In this document: in pieces, positions 12,101 to 23,363 of the stretch
How the letters are laid out: every line of letters begins with the position of its first letter
Position numbering within the stretch: position 1 is the stretch's first letter
Assembly: GCA_003260075.1 (NCBI GenBank)
Contig: QLIY01000007.1
Coordinates: 1 to 64,000 of the forward strand
DNA length: 64,000 nucleotides
From: Phallusia mammillata
Taxonomy: Eukaryota > Chordata > Ascidiacea > Phlebobranchia > Ascidiidae
Reading direction: 5' to 3'
Program-made: the position numbers and the translations under genes
Notes under the pieces: model-generated
Told to the model about the DNA's origin: nothing
The model's database searches: none
The model's input: only the letters and a program-made list of their open reading frames with translations

Positions 12101-15100
12101 CTCTTGAACAAACTGGTTTTATTTCCCACCAAGATTGAAACCAAATAGAACGTTAATGTTGTATATTTCACTACAGCACCAAAAGGAATCTTACAAACGC
12201 CTCAAACAACTTTTGCTCGCCTCGCAAGACAAATACCAAAGACTTTCTGTCGACATGGAAGAGGAAAAACGAAAACATCAGGAATATATGATGAAATCTG
12301 ACGACTTTGTTAATCTTCTAGGTAAAAATGAATTCTTTAATAAAGTTGTGCACTTTGACAGTAAGACTATGGGGTTGCCAGTGGGACTGACATTAAGTTA
12401 AACGTTTAAGGTGACAATGTTTTAAACATTTAAGTAAAGCAACACAGAAATCTCACAAAGTATATGGATTTTACGGATTTTGACAGAATCTTAACAGTTC
12501 AGCTACAAATTTTAGCATTTAATCTTAATTTTGAACGTACTAAATCTACCCGTATTAATAAATCTCCATGCAAGTAAATGCAACGGACTGCGACGATTCA
12601 AGGTCATTAAATCAAATCATAGGAAAATTTGAAGAAAACATTCTGTAAAATTACAATAAACCGCAGTATGTATGTTACTTTGGATAAAAGAGTAAACGTG
12701 GCGCCTAAACATTTTGACAACATTAAAAACGTCATGACAAAAACATTTCGTTCGCGATGTGTAACAAACACTTCAAAGATAAGATATTGCTACACACAGC
12801 ACAGACAAGAATGACAAGCTTTGCACCTGATAAGGGGGCGTCTGCCTGTCGCTTCTGCGCTATTGAAGTCGTCCTGTCAGCTGTTACTTTCTAATCTTTG
12901 GGGAGTTGACTAAGGCCGATGCGAATTCATGCAGCCTTGCCATATGCATGAAACCCAACACACGAGCACTGCATTAGGCAACGCATGTGGGCGTTTTGTT
13001 TTAATCACACTTAGTTTTTGTTTTGTTTTTGTTAAATTTTGGCGAAAGCAAAAAAACACAATTGGATGTTATTTTTAAGAAATTAAAATCGAAAATACGA
13101 GAGGTTTATATTAACTTCAAAAAACATATCACATGGGGCCGTTTTCAATTCATTGGGATTTTATTAAGTTGAAACAAAAAAACGTTAAATGAACTGTGAG
13201 GTAACCTCCAACCTAAAAACACCTTTTTAGGAAGGCAACATCACAAAACAAAATAAGTTTCAGACATTTCTGCTTTAGTTACAGTTTGATCGATGCACTT
13301 TTTGAGTTATTAAAAGTATACCAAAGTTAAAAAGTTGATATTTTAAGATTATTTACAATTTACATTTTATGTAGAACACGACAGAGAGAGATTGAAACAA
13401 ATCCTGGAACAGGAGAAAGGAGTTCATGATCGAAAAGAGAAAGAACTCGTCCGCAAGATAAAAGACAATAAGGTACAACAATAAAACAAACACAAAAGTA
13501 AATGTGTCAATTTTAATGCTGTACATTGACATTCGGTTTATAACGTTTTAATCTCAAACGCCTCTCTTTTCAGCAACAATAAATTTTGCTTCCTTTACAA
13601 TCAACAAATAGCCTACGTTTTATACCAAATTTACACAAACAAAAGAACGCATTTAATAAAGGCGATAAATAACGCTATAGTTAAATAAGGATGTTAAATG
13701 TACGATTACTTGTAAATTTGGTATAAAACATATTCGTTTAACCTAACGATAGACTTTCAAAAAGAGAAAGAAAATATGGACAATTTTAGTTTTTTCAATT
13801 TTTTTTCATTTGTATGTGGTCAATGCAATATCTTAACAACTTGTCACGATTTTTAGGAAGAGTTATCGCGGCTTAAATCTTTGTCTCTCGAACTTGTCGA
13901 AGAAAGGCAGGCACAGCTGCAAAAACTGAACGAGCAAAAACAGCTGGCAGCATCGCATCAACGCTTGGTAGATGAGCTCCAAGAGAAGGTTAGAGACAAC
14001 AAAAGAAATACAGGCATCCCAGTTGCGAAAGAGCAAATGGAAATGCGATTAGGGCAATGACTATCCACAAAGCTGATGGCCTTTGGTCACATACAAGTTA
14101 GGATTGACATTTATACCCCCATTACCGCTTTCAAATACAGCCTTGATTTGTTTACATACAGGATTTGGTGTGATCACTAAGACAACAAATTTTTGTCGCG
14201 TATATTTGTTTTTTTTTGTGACTGCATTGACAATGTCGCTAAAACTTGATCAACTGTTGTCAGAAATATTATTGTGACGCCATAATCTAAAATGACGTCA
14301 ATAACTTCCAACTACATAAGGTGTGTTACCTAATTCCTGTCAAACCTTAAATACAAATTTCTCCCAGGTAAAAGAGGCTGAGAACTTGGCCTTCTCGGAA
14401 AAGGAACATGCCGTTCAACTAGAGAACGACCTTGAAGAACAAGCGAACAAATTTTACCAAGACAACGAAGAAACTAAAGCAACGCTAGCTCAGGAAAAGA
14501 ACAAAAACGCACAGCTCGAGGAAAAGGTAGAAACTCGCCACGTTTGTGCAATGTAAAAAAAACAATCTTGTGGACTTTTTTATTGTTTGTAAAAACACAA
14601 CAAAGGGGATTAGATGGTCCCAGACAAACCTCCGGCAAAGCTAGCTACAAAATAATTCATAAAATCCTATGTTGCAGATCGACGTTCTTACAAAACAAAT
14701 GAGAAAACTAAAGTGCGTTGACAAAAACCTCCGGAAGACGGATGATCAGTTATGGAGGATCAAAGAGAAACTGGAGCACGAGGAGAGACACGAAGATCTT
14801 TTGGAGGAGGTTGAATTGCTCCGGAAGACGGTGAATGAGATGCAACAAGCGGAGAAGATATACGTTCAGGTTTGAAGCACAATAAATCTTATACAAGACG
14901 TATTCAGTCCCAATTAAGATGTTGCATTCAAACGTTTCGTTACAGCGCTTTTTACTTGCACACAGCCATGTGCAGTAATAATGTCTTTGCCTCAAATTAA
15001 AGCAGGGAATAAAGCATCTTGGAGCTAAGGTAGAACAGAACATTTAGGGGATCTATGTCAGTCGGGCAGGGTTTTTTGGATCGTGTTTGGAAGCTTGAAT

Positions 15101-18100
15101 AAAACTGAATTAAATCAGGCCCGACTTCACACTCAGCCACATTTGGGTCATAAATTTTAGGGCTGCAGGTTTAGCCGGGTTTCAGGTTTAATTCCGCTTA
15201 CAACCCTGATATAGCGCGCTGTAATACTGACTTGATTTATAAACGAGTTCTTTTCCAGGCGCAAGACGAATGCAAGGAGTTGCGCGTTATGTTGGAAACG
15301 GAACTGACGCACACTAAAGCGTTGGGGTCAGAGGTCGAACGGTTACGCAAGAGTGCACGCAACCAGACGGACATGGAACGGTGTGTAGAAGAGGCCAACT
15401 TTCGGCTGGATGAAATGCAGCAGCTGTTTGATGCGGAATGTAAAAAAGCCGCAAAAATGAAACTTCAACTAGAGGTAAGGGTTAAAGCTGAGTGAAGGTG
15501 ATATTGGAAATTGGGTTCTGGCCAGTTCCGATCACGGTTACTTGGCTTTCTGTTTTACCAGAGCAAAAAAGCAAAATTTGAAGTATTGATTTTAGGGCTT
15601 TAGTTTACACCAGCCATTGCATTGACCAGGGTTGTCACCATACATTGTAGGTTCGCTATACGGTGATAAGTGCAATACCTATCAGAGACTCGTTACCAGT
15701 ACTTTCAATGCTACAGTCCGAAAAGTCAAAAAATATTTGGAAAATTCTTAATTCAGCATATAACCTCATTTCTTATAGGAATAAGTACACCGGGTCTTTT
15801 GACGGCGTTATACCGAATTAAGCCGGTCTAATTCGGTATGCAGTACTTCATATTAAACTGCTCATACTTTAGCACAACATTACATAACCATAAACTTAAA
15901 TTGTTCGTCAGGAATTCCAAATGAAGCTGAGTAAAATGGATGAAACAGACGCAACGTTAAAACTGAGCGAAAACAAAGTAAGGCAACTCCAGCAAACTAT
16001 CACCGATGTGAGCAACGAAAGAGACGGATTCGAAACCAAGTTGCAAGTTGAAAAGGATAAATGTGCTCAGTGCATTGAGATGTTGGAAGATGAAAGAAAT
16101 ACCGTAAGTTTATTCAAGAAAATTTTGGCCTGTTTAAGTCTGGTTCTAGATTTTATTTTAAATTGGAAAAACTGTCAACTTTAAAATAGGAAAACCCCAA
16201 TTAGGATGTTGGTAAAGAGACAAAAATCCCACTGAAAGCAGTTTCTGCAAGATATAAGTTATGAGATATTTTGAATGATCACGAATGAGTTTAATGAAAT
16301 AAAGAACAAATAGCTTGGTTAAAACAATCACCTAAAGGTGGCTTTTAGGTTTAGGTTTTGTCCCGAATCGAGTTTTTTTTCAAACACGGGTTCGGTGCAC
16401 GCTTCATTTTTTAACAAATTTGTCGTTCAACTGGTGTAATGCTAAACAAAATACTAGTTTTTTTTTCAAGAACTTGTATTTTTGCTAACGTTTCGCCCAC
16501 AGCGGGATACGATTGTTCTTCCGCTTTCTCGATTGTTGCTCGCAATACTTCATTCATTGCTCTGATGAAGCCCTACCGCTCTGGTGGGCGAAACGTTAGC
16601 AAAAATACAAGTTTTGAAAAAAACCACAATCAGTATTTTTTTAACATTACACCAGTTGAACGACAAATTTGTTAAAATATGCAACCTGGTGGACGAAACG
16701 CGTGTTCGGTATTTTCTAATACGCTTCATGTGCCACAATGGCCGAGTTTTCCTAAAGAATCAAAGTACTAACTTCTGAGTCAGAGGGATTTTAGTTCCGT
16801 CACGGAATTATACATCAAATTATCTATGAAGTCGCTGTTGTTGTTTTTAGGTTACGAAAGTTTCACAGAAAATGATCACAGAAAGCAAAAAGGTGTTGAA
16901 ATTGAAAGAAGAACTTGCAAAAGAGGAAAGAAAACGTGCGGAGGAGGTGGAAAAAATTCACCAAAAACTGGAGGCGGTTGTTAAACAACATCAAGAGTGT
17001 ATTTCCAAGGTTAGAAATGTTACAATAATTAATGCTATGCAGAATTGGGCAATTTCAACTATTTAAAACTTCACAAGAACTGTTGTTAGATTGAAGAGCA
17101 TTTGAAATATCTATTGTTTAAGGAATTTATGAAAAACAATTCCGACAGCTTTAGCTGCCTTTTTAATGGCATAAATGAAAAACAAATACTAAAAAAATTA
17201 ATTCCTTTTTAAAACAATTGTGAAAAACAACTACTACAGTACAAAAAAAGTAAACAGTACTACGAAAACTATTCGCAATGTACAGAATTTTATTGGAAAA
17301 AAGTATTGTAAATGCAAAGTTTGCTACAAATGTATAGAACGCCGTATAAGCTAAACTTGTTATATGTAAAACTCAACAAGCTATTGCTCAAGTCATTTCT
17401 TTCTCCTACACAGGAGAAAGTGAACCAAGTTGAATCGCTGAACCACAACTTGAAGAAGCAAGTCGCGATGCTCAAAACGCGGCTGGACGGGTTGGAAGAC
17501 GAAAGTGACCAAAAGGAAAAAGAATTAAAAGAAAGCAGACATGAGGTTGAAAAGGCAAAATCCAATGTAAGAGTATGCTGTTCCTAAAAGCTTATGGGTT
17601 GTATTGCGTTTGCATGCCAAAAATAAACCGTGTCCACGTATGGTGTTAACCTATAATTGGTATAACCCAAAATGTGCAACACACATGTATTTTTTTTGCT
17701 TTTAGCTTCACACATCAACCGAAAAGCTAAAGAAGCTTGTGTCCCTTGGTTTGAATGAGCAAGTGGCAATAGCAAAGTATGAAGAAATAAAAGAGAAAAG
17801 TGCAGTAAGTTTTGACCGAATTCCACCGACAAATGGCCTTCACTGTCATATGTTGTTTAGTCACATACTCCCCCCCCCCAGTGCAGTAAGTTTTGACCGA
17901 ATTCCACCGACAAATGGCCTTCACTGTTATATGTTTTAGTCACATACCGCAAAACGAAAAAAGCAACATTTTCAAAGCAAAATATTTGCACCTAAAATGC
18001 TAAAATGCGGGTGGTATTTCCCAATTGACCCGAGAAGTAAGTTTGTTTCGTGGGGTAACTTCAGGAGGAAATTTGGGTATTACGTTTTCTGTAATTATTT

Positions 18101-21100
18101 TGCTTAGTGCGACTTGTCTACCATATTTATCAAACTCACTTATTTTTTTAGGAACTCGAAAACGAAAACACAAAGCTGCGGCAACAACTCGACAGCCTCG
18201 AAGAACGACTGCAGCAACAGCAGAAGACGACGAATACCAATAACAACAACATTAGATTAAAGGTAAAAAGTCACTCTGTTAAACACTATACACGAATCTG
18301 CTTATGCCTCTAATAAAGGATATAACGGTCAAAGCAAACTTAAAAAGCGACATGCCTTATTGTTTAGACGTTTCAGGAAATGCTCATGCTACCCTCAGTG
18401 ATTTGAGGCTGCATAAGTCACACCCGTGTATAAACACTTAAGTCGCATAAAACCATCAATAAAACAGGTGCTAAGCAAGAGTCACGTGAGAACGAGCGCG
18501 TAAACAACAAAACATGTCACTTATTTGTCTATTTGGGCCGGTACATCAATAAATTTAAGTCCGTATACCTCGAATAACCACTGCAACAAACGAAACACAT
18601 CTAGGGCGTCCCCGCCCCCCCCCCACAACATTAGATTAAAGGTAAAAAGTCACTCTGTTAAACACTATACACAAATCTGTTTATGACTCTAATAAGGGAT
18701 ATAACGGTCAAGCAAACTTAAAAAGCGACATGCCTTACTGTGTAGACGTTTCGGCAAATGCTCATGCTACCCTCAGTGATTTGAGGCTCCGTAAGTCACA
18801 CCCGTTTACACTTAGTCGCATAAAACCATCAATAAAACAGGTGCTAATCAAGAGTCGCATGAGAAACCACAAACCATCTCACTTATTCGCGTGAACCACA
18901 AACCATCTCACTTATTTGTCTATTTGGGCCGGTACATCAATCTATTTAAATCAATTAATTGAAGCCCGTATACATCAAATACCCACTGCAACAAACGAAA
19001 CACTTGTAGGGCGTCCCTACCCCCCCCCCCATTATTCAACTCTAACGATTGAAATTTTAAAGAGAAGTCAAATTTAGATAACAAAAGTGTTACAGCAATG
19101 CTGTTTATCAAAATAAAAATAATATTGATCAACATCTGACAGATTTACAGAATGTGTCCCAACTTCACTGCAACAAAGTATGTTTCTGTTTTATTTAAGC
19201 CTTCCAGTTCTGGTTCGCAAGGCGCCAACTCCCCCCCCCCTGAGCAACATTTCGACACAAACAACCACGGAAAGCAAGCCTCCCTCGCCAGCTACACCTC
19301 GTGCGGCAAGTATGCAAAAAACACGCGGGGGCGCTACGGAGGTGACAACCAGGTCGTCGTCAGTTCGAAGAGTTTCAAGTTCTGGGGGACGAAGAGAACC
19401 TTCAGTGGATGCCAGAACTCAACGACACAGTTCTTCCAGTAGTAGGGTGAGGCATTTTATATTAATATTGACTCGTACCTAAAGCGCTTCTGACATCAAC
19501 GACGTTAAACTCCAAACCGGTTAAGTAGTTTTCGTACCCCCCCCCCGAGAACCTTCAGTGGATGCCAGAACTCAACGACACAGTTCTTCCAGTACAAAGG
19601 TGACGCATTTTATATATTAATATTGACTCGTACCTAAAGCGCTTCTGACATAATAGACGTGAAACGGCAGACCGTTTACGTACTTGCAGAGGCTTAAAAA
19701 GAAGAATTCGCATTTAAACTAGCCCTGAACGTTGTGCATTATTCAGCTCTAACAATTGAAATTTTAAAGAGAAGTCAAATTTAGGTAACAAAAGTGTTTC
19801 AGCGAGTTAAATTTATGTTAGATTTTAAAATGTTGTTTATCAAAATAAAAAGAATAATGATAAACATTTGACAGATTTACAGATTGTATCTCAATTTCAC
19901 TGCAACAAAGTATATATTTGAATTGTTTAAGCCTTCCAGTTCTGGTTCGCAAGGCGCCAACTCCACCCAAAGTGCAAATTCAAACGGACCAATCGTCGTC
20001 CGCTTGAAGGGAAACGAAAACTCGAACGCAAAGTCCCCCGTTTCCATGACAATTTCCCATGATCCATCAGATCAAACTTCCCCGCCGACGTTTCGCATTG
20101 TGCGTGACGCCAAAACGGGAACCCCCCACATCGAAACTAGTGTTACCGACAGCAAGAAGGGGATTCAGATACGCATGTCGGGAAAAACGAAAGGTAGAAA
20201 ACTAAAAGTAACTTGCAATCACTGTTAAACGCAAACACACGTTTTTTGGTGGTTTTAAGCAGGACGGCCCCCCCCCCACGCATGTCGGGAAAAACGAAAG
20301 GTAGAAAACTAAAAGTAACTTGCAAACTCTGTTAAAAGCAAACACATGTTTTTTGGTGGTTTTAAGCAGGACGATCGCTCAAATAAGCTCAACTTCAAAA
20401 TAATTTACAAAAACGTGTCATCATTTATTAATGTATATTTGGAACACTATATACGGATCTGTTCATAAATTTAATGGTGAAAATAACGGCTCATATCACT
20501 GATGATGGCATGAGCGTTTGCCGAAACGTTTGAAAAACAAAGCACGCTTTTTACGTGTATGTGGGTCATTATTTATTTTCACCATTAAATGTATATTTGT
20601 TTAATAAACTTTCATCTTGGCAATTAAAATAAGTTCAACCGTCAAATAAAATGTTTCATTCGGGTCGTCAGTACCCAACACAACAGTTCTTGGAGCAAAC
20701 AGGGTGAAATCAAGGACATTGGCACAAGCACAGTGACAAAACTGTGGATAAAAACTGGAGCTTAAAGTTTCTAAAATGTGGTTGGCTACAACACTTCATT
20801 TATATTTATTGTTAAATGTTTAGACAAAACACCATCAGCTAAACCTCCTGCCGCATCCTGCGTTAAAACGACAAGCAAGGTTAACAGCACGGGACAGAAG
20901 GTAACAAGCCGAGTAACGGTTACTCCAAACTCGTCTTCCAAAACCAGAAGCACAAGCAAAACTTCAGTAAGTTGTAAAACAAGTATTCCTAAAATCATTG
21001 CTGGCTTTTAACGTACGCTGCATTTCGCATTCCGACAGCTTTTTCTGTGGTCATGTGAGACTTTTTTTCACGCCATGAACCAAGTAGACTAGAGAGTGTG

Positions 21101-21576
21101 TTTTCGTCATGGGCCTACACAAGCTTTTTGGTTAACAAATAAAAAAGGCTGTTGACTTTTCAATTGACAAAAAATCAAATTAAAAAGTGCAAAAAGATTT
21201 CATTTCAAACATCAATGCGGTGCAAATCATAGTATGCCAAGTCCATTAAAGGCGTTATGCCAAATCAAGTTTTCTCCCTAACGTTCCCATATGGCAAGGC
21301 ACAGGCCGCTAGAGAAATCTACGCTTCAGGGCTGATCCCAATACGGTGTGCTACTAGATTTGTAAAACATGTTCCAGTTAAAACGTTTTAGTGCAATTGT
21401 GTCGCAATCGAAAAAACTCAACTAAACAATTGTTTCAGATCGCCAGACGACCTTCCATTTCGCCAACGCGTATACCAAAACTTCGAGGAAACGCGTCGTC
21501 ACCAAGTCCACCTTCGCCGATTCCTACAAATTCTAGAACCTCCCGTACTTCTATGAAATCACAATCAGCCAGATAA
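9191..21576 (+). CDS. FILIP1: Filamin-A-interacting protein 1 family (FILIP1/FILIP1L) coiled-coil protein
   Basis: About 957 residues in 19 exons: 9191-9238, 10489-10552, 11067-11307, 11685-11802, 12177-12321, 13375-13472, 13857-13988, 14368-14526, 14678-14869, 15259-15474, 15912-16103, 16851-17009, 17414-17566, 17706-17804, 18152-18262, 19241-19446, 19932-20193, 20824-20966, 21439-21576. Every junction is GT-AG and in phase except the left edge of exon 16, which is lost at a C run. Order of parts: short acidic N-terminus; CortBP2/FILIP signature (LLKLLSVFEGELQARDEVIA); a second conserved block (EEEKRKHQEYMMKSDDF); roughly 550 residues of coiled coil, including ITESKKVLKLK and RLDGLED stretches that match vertebrate FILIP1; then a Ser/Pro-rich tail with a STQT motif, a VVRLKG...SMTIS segment, KVTSRVTVTP and SPTRIPK, all with counterparts in FILIP1/FILIP1L. 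Vertebrate members are cytoplasmic actin/filamin regulators that promote filamin turnover and restrain cell migration. It looks like a single pre-duplication member of the family. A polyadenylation signal follows at 21632. Confidence 0.92.
13617..13728. repeat. Small foldback element in FILIP1 intron 6
   Basis: Inverted arms of about 18 bases (TTTTATACCAAATTTACA and its complement) enclose about 76 bases of AT-rich DNA between exons 6 and 7 of FILIP1. Confidence 0.65.
16413..16673. repeat. Long palindromic (foldback) element in FILIP1 intron 11
   Basis: Two arms of roughly 85-90 bases are inverted copies of each other. The left begins AACAAATTTGTCGTTCAACT and reaches the phrase GCTAACGTTTCGCCCAC. 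The right begins GTGGGCGAAACGTTAGC and ends with the complement of the left tip. The spacer is about 80 bases. It looks like a MITE-type insertion between FILIP1 exons 11 and 12. Confidence 0.8.
17799..17949. repeat. Duplicated segment split by a C run (assembly join)
   Basis: Copy 1 (17799-17869) and copy 2 (17880-17949) are near identical and separated by ten C. Copy 2 continues with unique sequence where copy 1 turns to C, as expected of two allelic contig ends butted together. The duplicated part includes the donor site of FILIP1 exon 14. Confidence 0.85.
18246..19019. repeat. About 380-bp segment present twice, each copy ending in a C run
   Basis: Copy 1 (18246-18614) starts in the last codons of FILIP1 exon 15 and ends in a C run. 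Copy 2 (18625-19019) repeats it with scattered substitutions and small indels, then also runs into C at 19020-19030. Both contain a member of a dispersed family (GCGACATGC ... CTCAGTGATTTGAG) seen elsewhere in the window. Confidence 0.85.
19031..19232. pseudogene. Extra copy of the FILIP1 exon 17 acceptor region, misplaced by assembly
   Basis: This repeats 19738-19964, including the acceptor and first codons of exon 17 (PSSSGSQGANS), and breaks into a C run at 19231-19240. It stands before exon 16, so the assembled exon order is 17(start)-16-17. The second copy reads through normally into the rest of exon 17, so the first is taken as a misplaced allelic fragment and not a real exon. Confidence 0.75.
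19394..19690. repeat. End of FILIP1 exon 16 present twice around a C run
   Basis: Copy 1 is 19394-19536 and copy 2 is 19547-19690, with ten C between them. The coding ends differ slightly: copy 1 finishes AGTAGTAGG before its GT donor, copy 2 AGTACAAAG. That is a real allelic difference at the exon 16 boundary if these are haplotypes. Confidence 0.8.
20171..20375. repeat. End of FILIP1 exon 17 present twice around a C run
   Basis: The last 23 coding bases of exon 17 and the following intron (20171-20267) recur at 20278-20375 after ten C, with only a few differences. Confidence 0.85.
20431..20590. repeat. Dispersed repeat of the GAAAATAACGGC / GGCATGAGC family
   Basis: Contains ACACTATATACGGATCTGTT, GGTGAAAATAACGGC and GATGGCATGAGCGTTTGCCG followed by a partly complementary right half ending TTTTCACCATTAAATG. 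Relatives occur at about 43765-43905 and 52370-52545, and a decayed one at 18285-18420. It is a foldback, MITE-like family. Confidence 0.7.
21230..21375. repeat. SINE-like remnant
   Basis: Shares the phrases ATTAAAGGCGTTATGCCAAA and TTCCCATATGGCAAGGCACA with the tRNA-derived element at 45540-45800, and ends with a GCTGATCCCAATACGG phrase found in others of the family. It lies in the last FILIP1 intron. Confidence 0.6.
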
Positions 21577-21631
21577 ACTACTGCTTATGCTACTAGTGAC
21601 TTTCTATAGTAAATAGTACACAACATGTATG

Positions 21632-21637
21632 AATAAA
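21632..21637 (+). terminator. Polyadenylation signal of FILIP1
   Basis: AATAAA 56 bases after the FILIP1 stop codon, the first canonical hexamer downstream of it. Confidence 0.75.
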
Positions 21638-22045
21638 AGCCAAGTATCTAGCAAACTAATTTACCACCGCAATTTTAATATATATATGTTCCCGGCAACA
21701 GGTTGTGTACCCCTGGTTTAAATACACAAAAAACGAAACACCCTTAGATTTGTGGTGTTCAAATCAAAGACAATAGGCCAGTTGACAATGTGGCCCGGTC
21801 ATCTCCATATTAAAGGCAATGTACGGACAAACGAATGTTAAATCAACTACTAAGGGCGCATAATCAATGTGGCCCGGTCATTTCCAGGTATTGAAGGCTA
21901 TGTACGGAAAAACGAACGTTAATGCTAAGGTTACTCAGAGCGTCATTGCCATATCAAACGGTGCTGGAGCTTAAACATCCAAGTTTACAATGCAAGTGTC
22001 CACTGTATAACTTGTACAAACCTTCACGTAACAACAACTTATGCG

Positions 22046-22225
22046 AGATAAAAGGAGATGATAATATCCCAAGATAAGTCAAATTATTGTCCTAAGTGTT
22101 TCACAATATGTTGAGCAGTGTACCCCCCCCCCCAGATAAAAGGAGATGATAATATCCCAAGATAAGTCAAATTATTGTCCTGGTATGCATCCTAAGTGTT
22201 TCACAATATGTTGAGCAGTGTACTT
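22046..22225. repeat. Duplicated segment around a C run
   Basis: 22046-22122 and 22134-22225 are near identical with eleven C between. Copy 2 contains a small extra piece (GGTATGCAT) absent from copy 1. Confidence 0.85.
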
Positions 22226-22938
22226 TTTTTATGATTAGAAGTATTTGCATTTACGTTGTTTAGCAGCCATGACTTTTGGAATGTGGTTGTATTATTTTAC
22301 GAGTCTTACTATTACACACAAATTGCTTCTTACTGTTACACACAAATAAGTTTCGCTTTACCAATTTTACATTGCTCTTACTACTTTGTTCAAAAGTCCT
22401 TCTTTATTGTTATTATTCTCCCCACTACGGTTCTGCGCTTTTTTGCTTTGTACCTTTACACAACGAAAGCAATATGCAAACTGCTCCCTCCAGTGGACGC
22501 TCAATGACGTATGAGTGACGTCATCGTCCTATACGGTGCTTTTCGCAATTAAGCATGGTGAAGCAATGGCCGATTTGCTACATTACAACACATGAGATGA
22601 GAAAATGTCCCAAATAAATGGACTTCCTCGGCACATGAGTGTTTTGTAGCTTTGTAAACAATAGTATTAGTAACACTAGAAGGGTGGCTTAGCACATATT
22701 GCCATTGCACATACACTGTGACCTATTTCTTGACATATATTTACACCCGACACTTATTTTATATTGGGTCCCATATCAGTCACTGTCTTTTATAACCTTA
22801 GTTGTTTCTGCAAGCAGAAACTCATGGGTCCCCACACATGCAAAGTTGTAAATAATGCATTTCAAGAGATAACAATGAGAAAGTTTGGCATTGTAACGTC
22901 AAACACAGTGATCGGTACTGTGCACAAATAAATATGCT

Positions 22939-22939
22939 N
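22939..22939. other. Single-N assembly gap
   Basis: One undetermined base inside a dispersed repeat. Similar single N characters at 23335, 40867 and 42036 sit at breaks with duplicated flanks, so this is probably a gap marker. Confidence 0.7.
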
Positions 22940-23288
22940 CACTCAAAAGTATAAAATGTGAAACCACGATGACCCATCTAACAGTCATGTAAAATTTTAT
23001 CCAAATCCAACAATGTTTAAAATTCTGACCACTAGAGGTGTTGTTAGCAAACACCACCGAGTAATGCACAAACACAAATACCACCTGTACTGGTGCCTTT
23101 ATTATGCCATTACACCACACAAATCTTTCGTTTGTGGTGCGCAGAAACATACAAAAACGTTTTACATTTTGGGATCTAGCGGGGTAAATACTGGGGTTTT
23201 AAGTCAAACGAAACAGAGGACACATCTACATGACCATATCTACCATCTGTGAAAGTTTCATCCAAATCCATCAACGATTTGATGCCAA

Positions 23289-23363
23289 AAGTGCATGGAC
23301 AAACTTCGGCGGAAAAAAAAAAAAAAAAAAAAAANGTGCATGGACAAACTTCGGCGGAAAAAA
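23289..23363. repeat. Duplicated phrase around poly-A and an N
   Basis: The phrase beginning GTGCATGGACAAACTTCGGC occurs before the poly-A run and again after the N at 23335. This is the same copy-gap-copy pattern as the C-run joins. Confidence 0.8.

Noticed and set aside
18246-19019. A true tandem duplication inside FILIP1
   Set aside because: Both copies end in C runs and the pattern repeats all over the window, so an assembly join is more likely.
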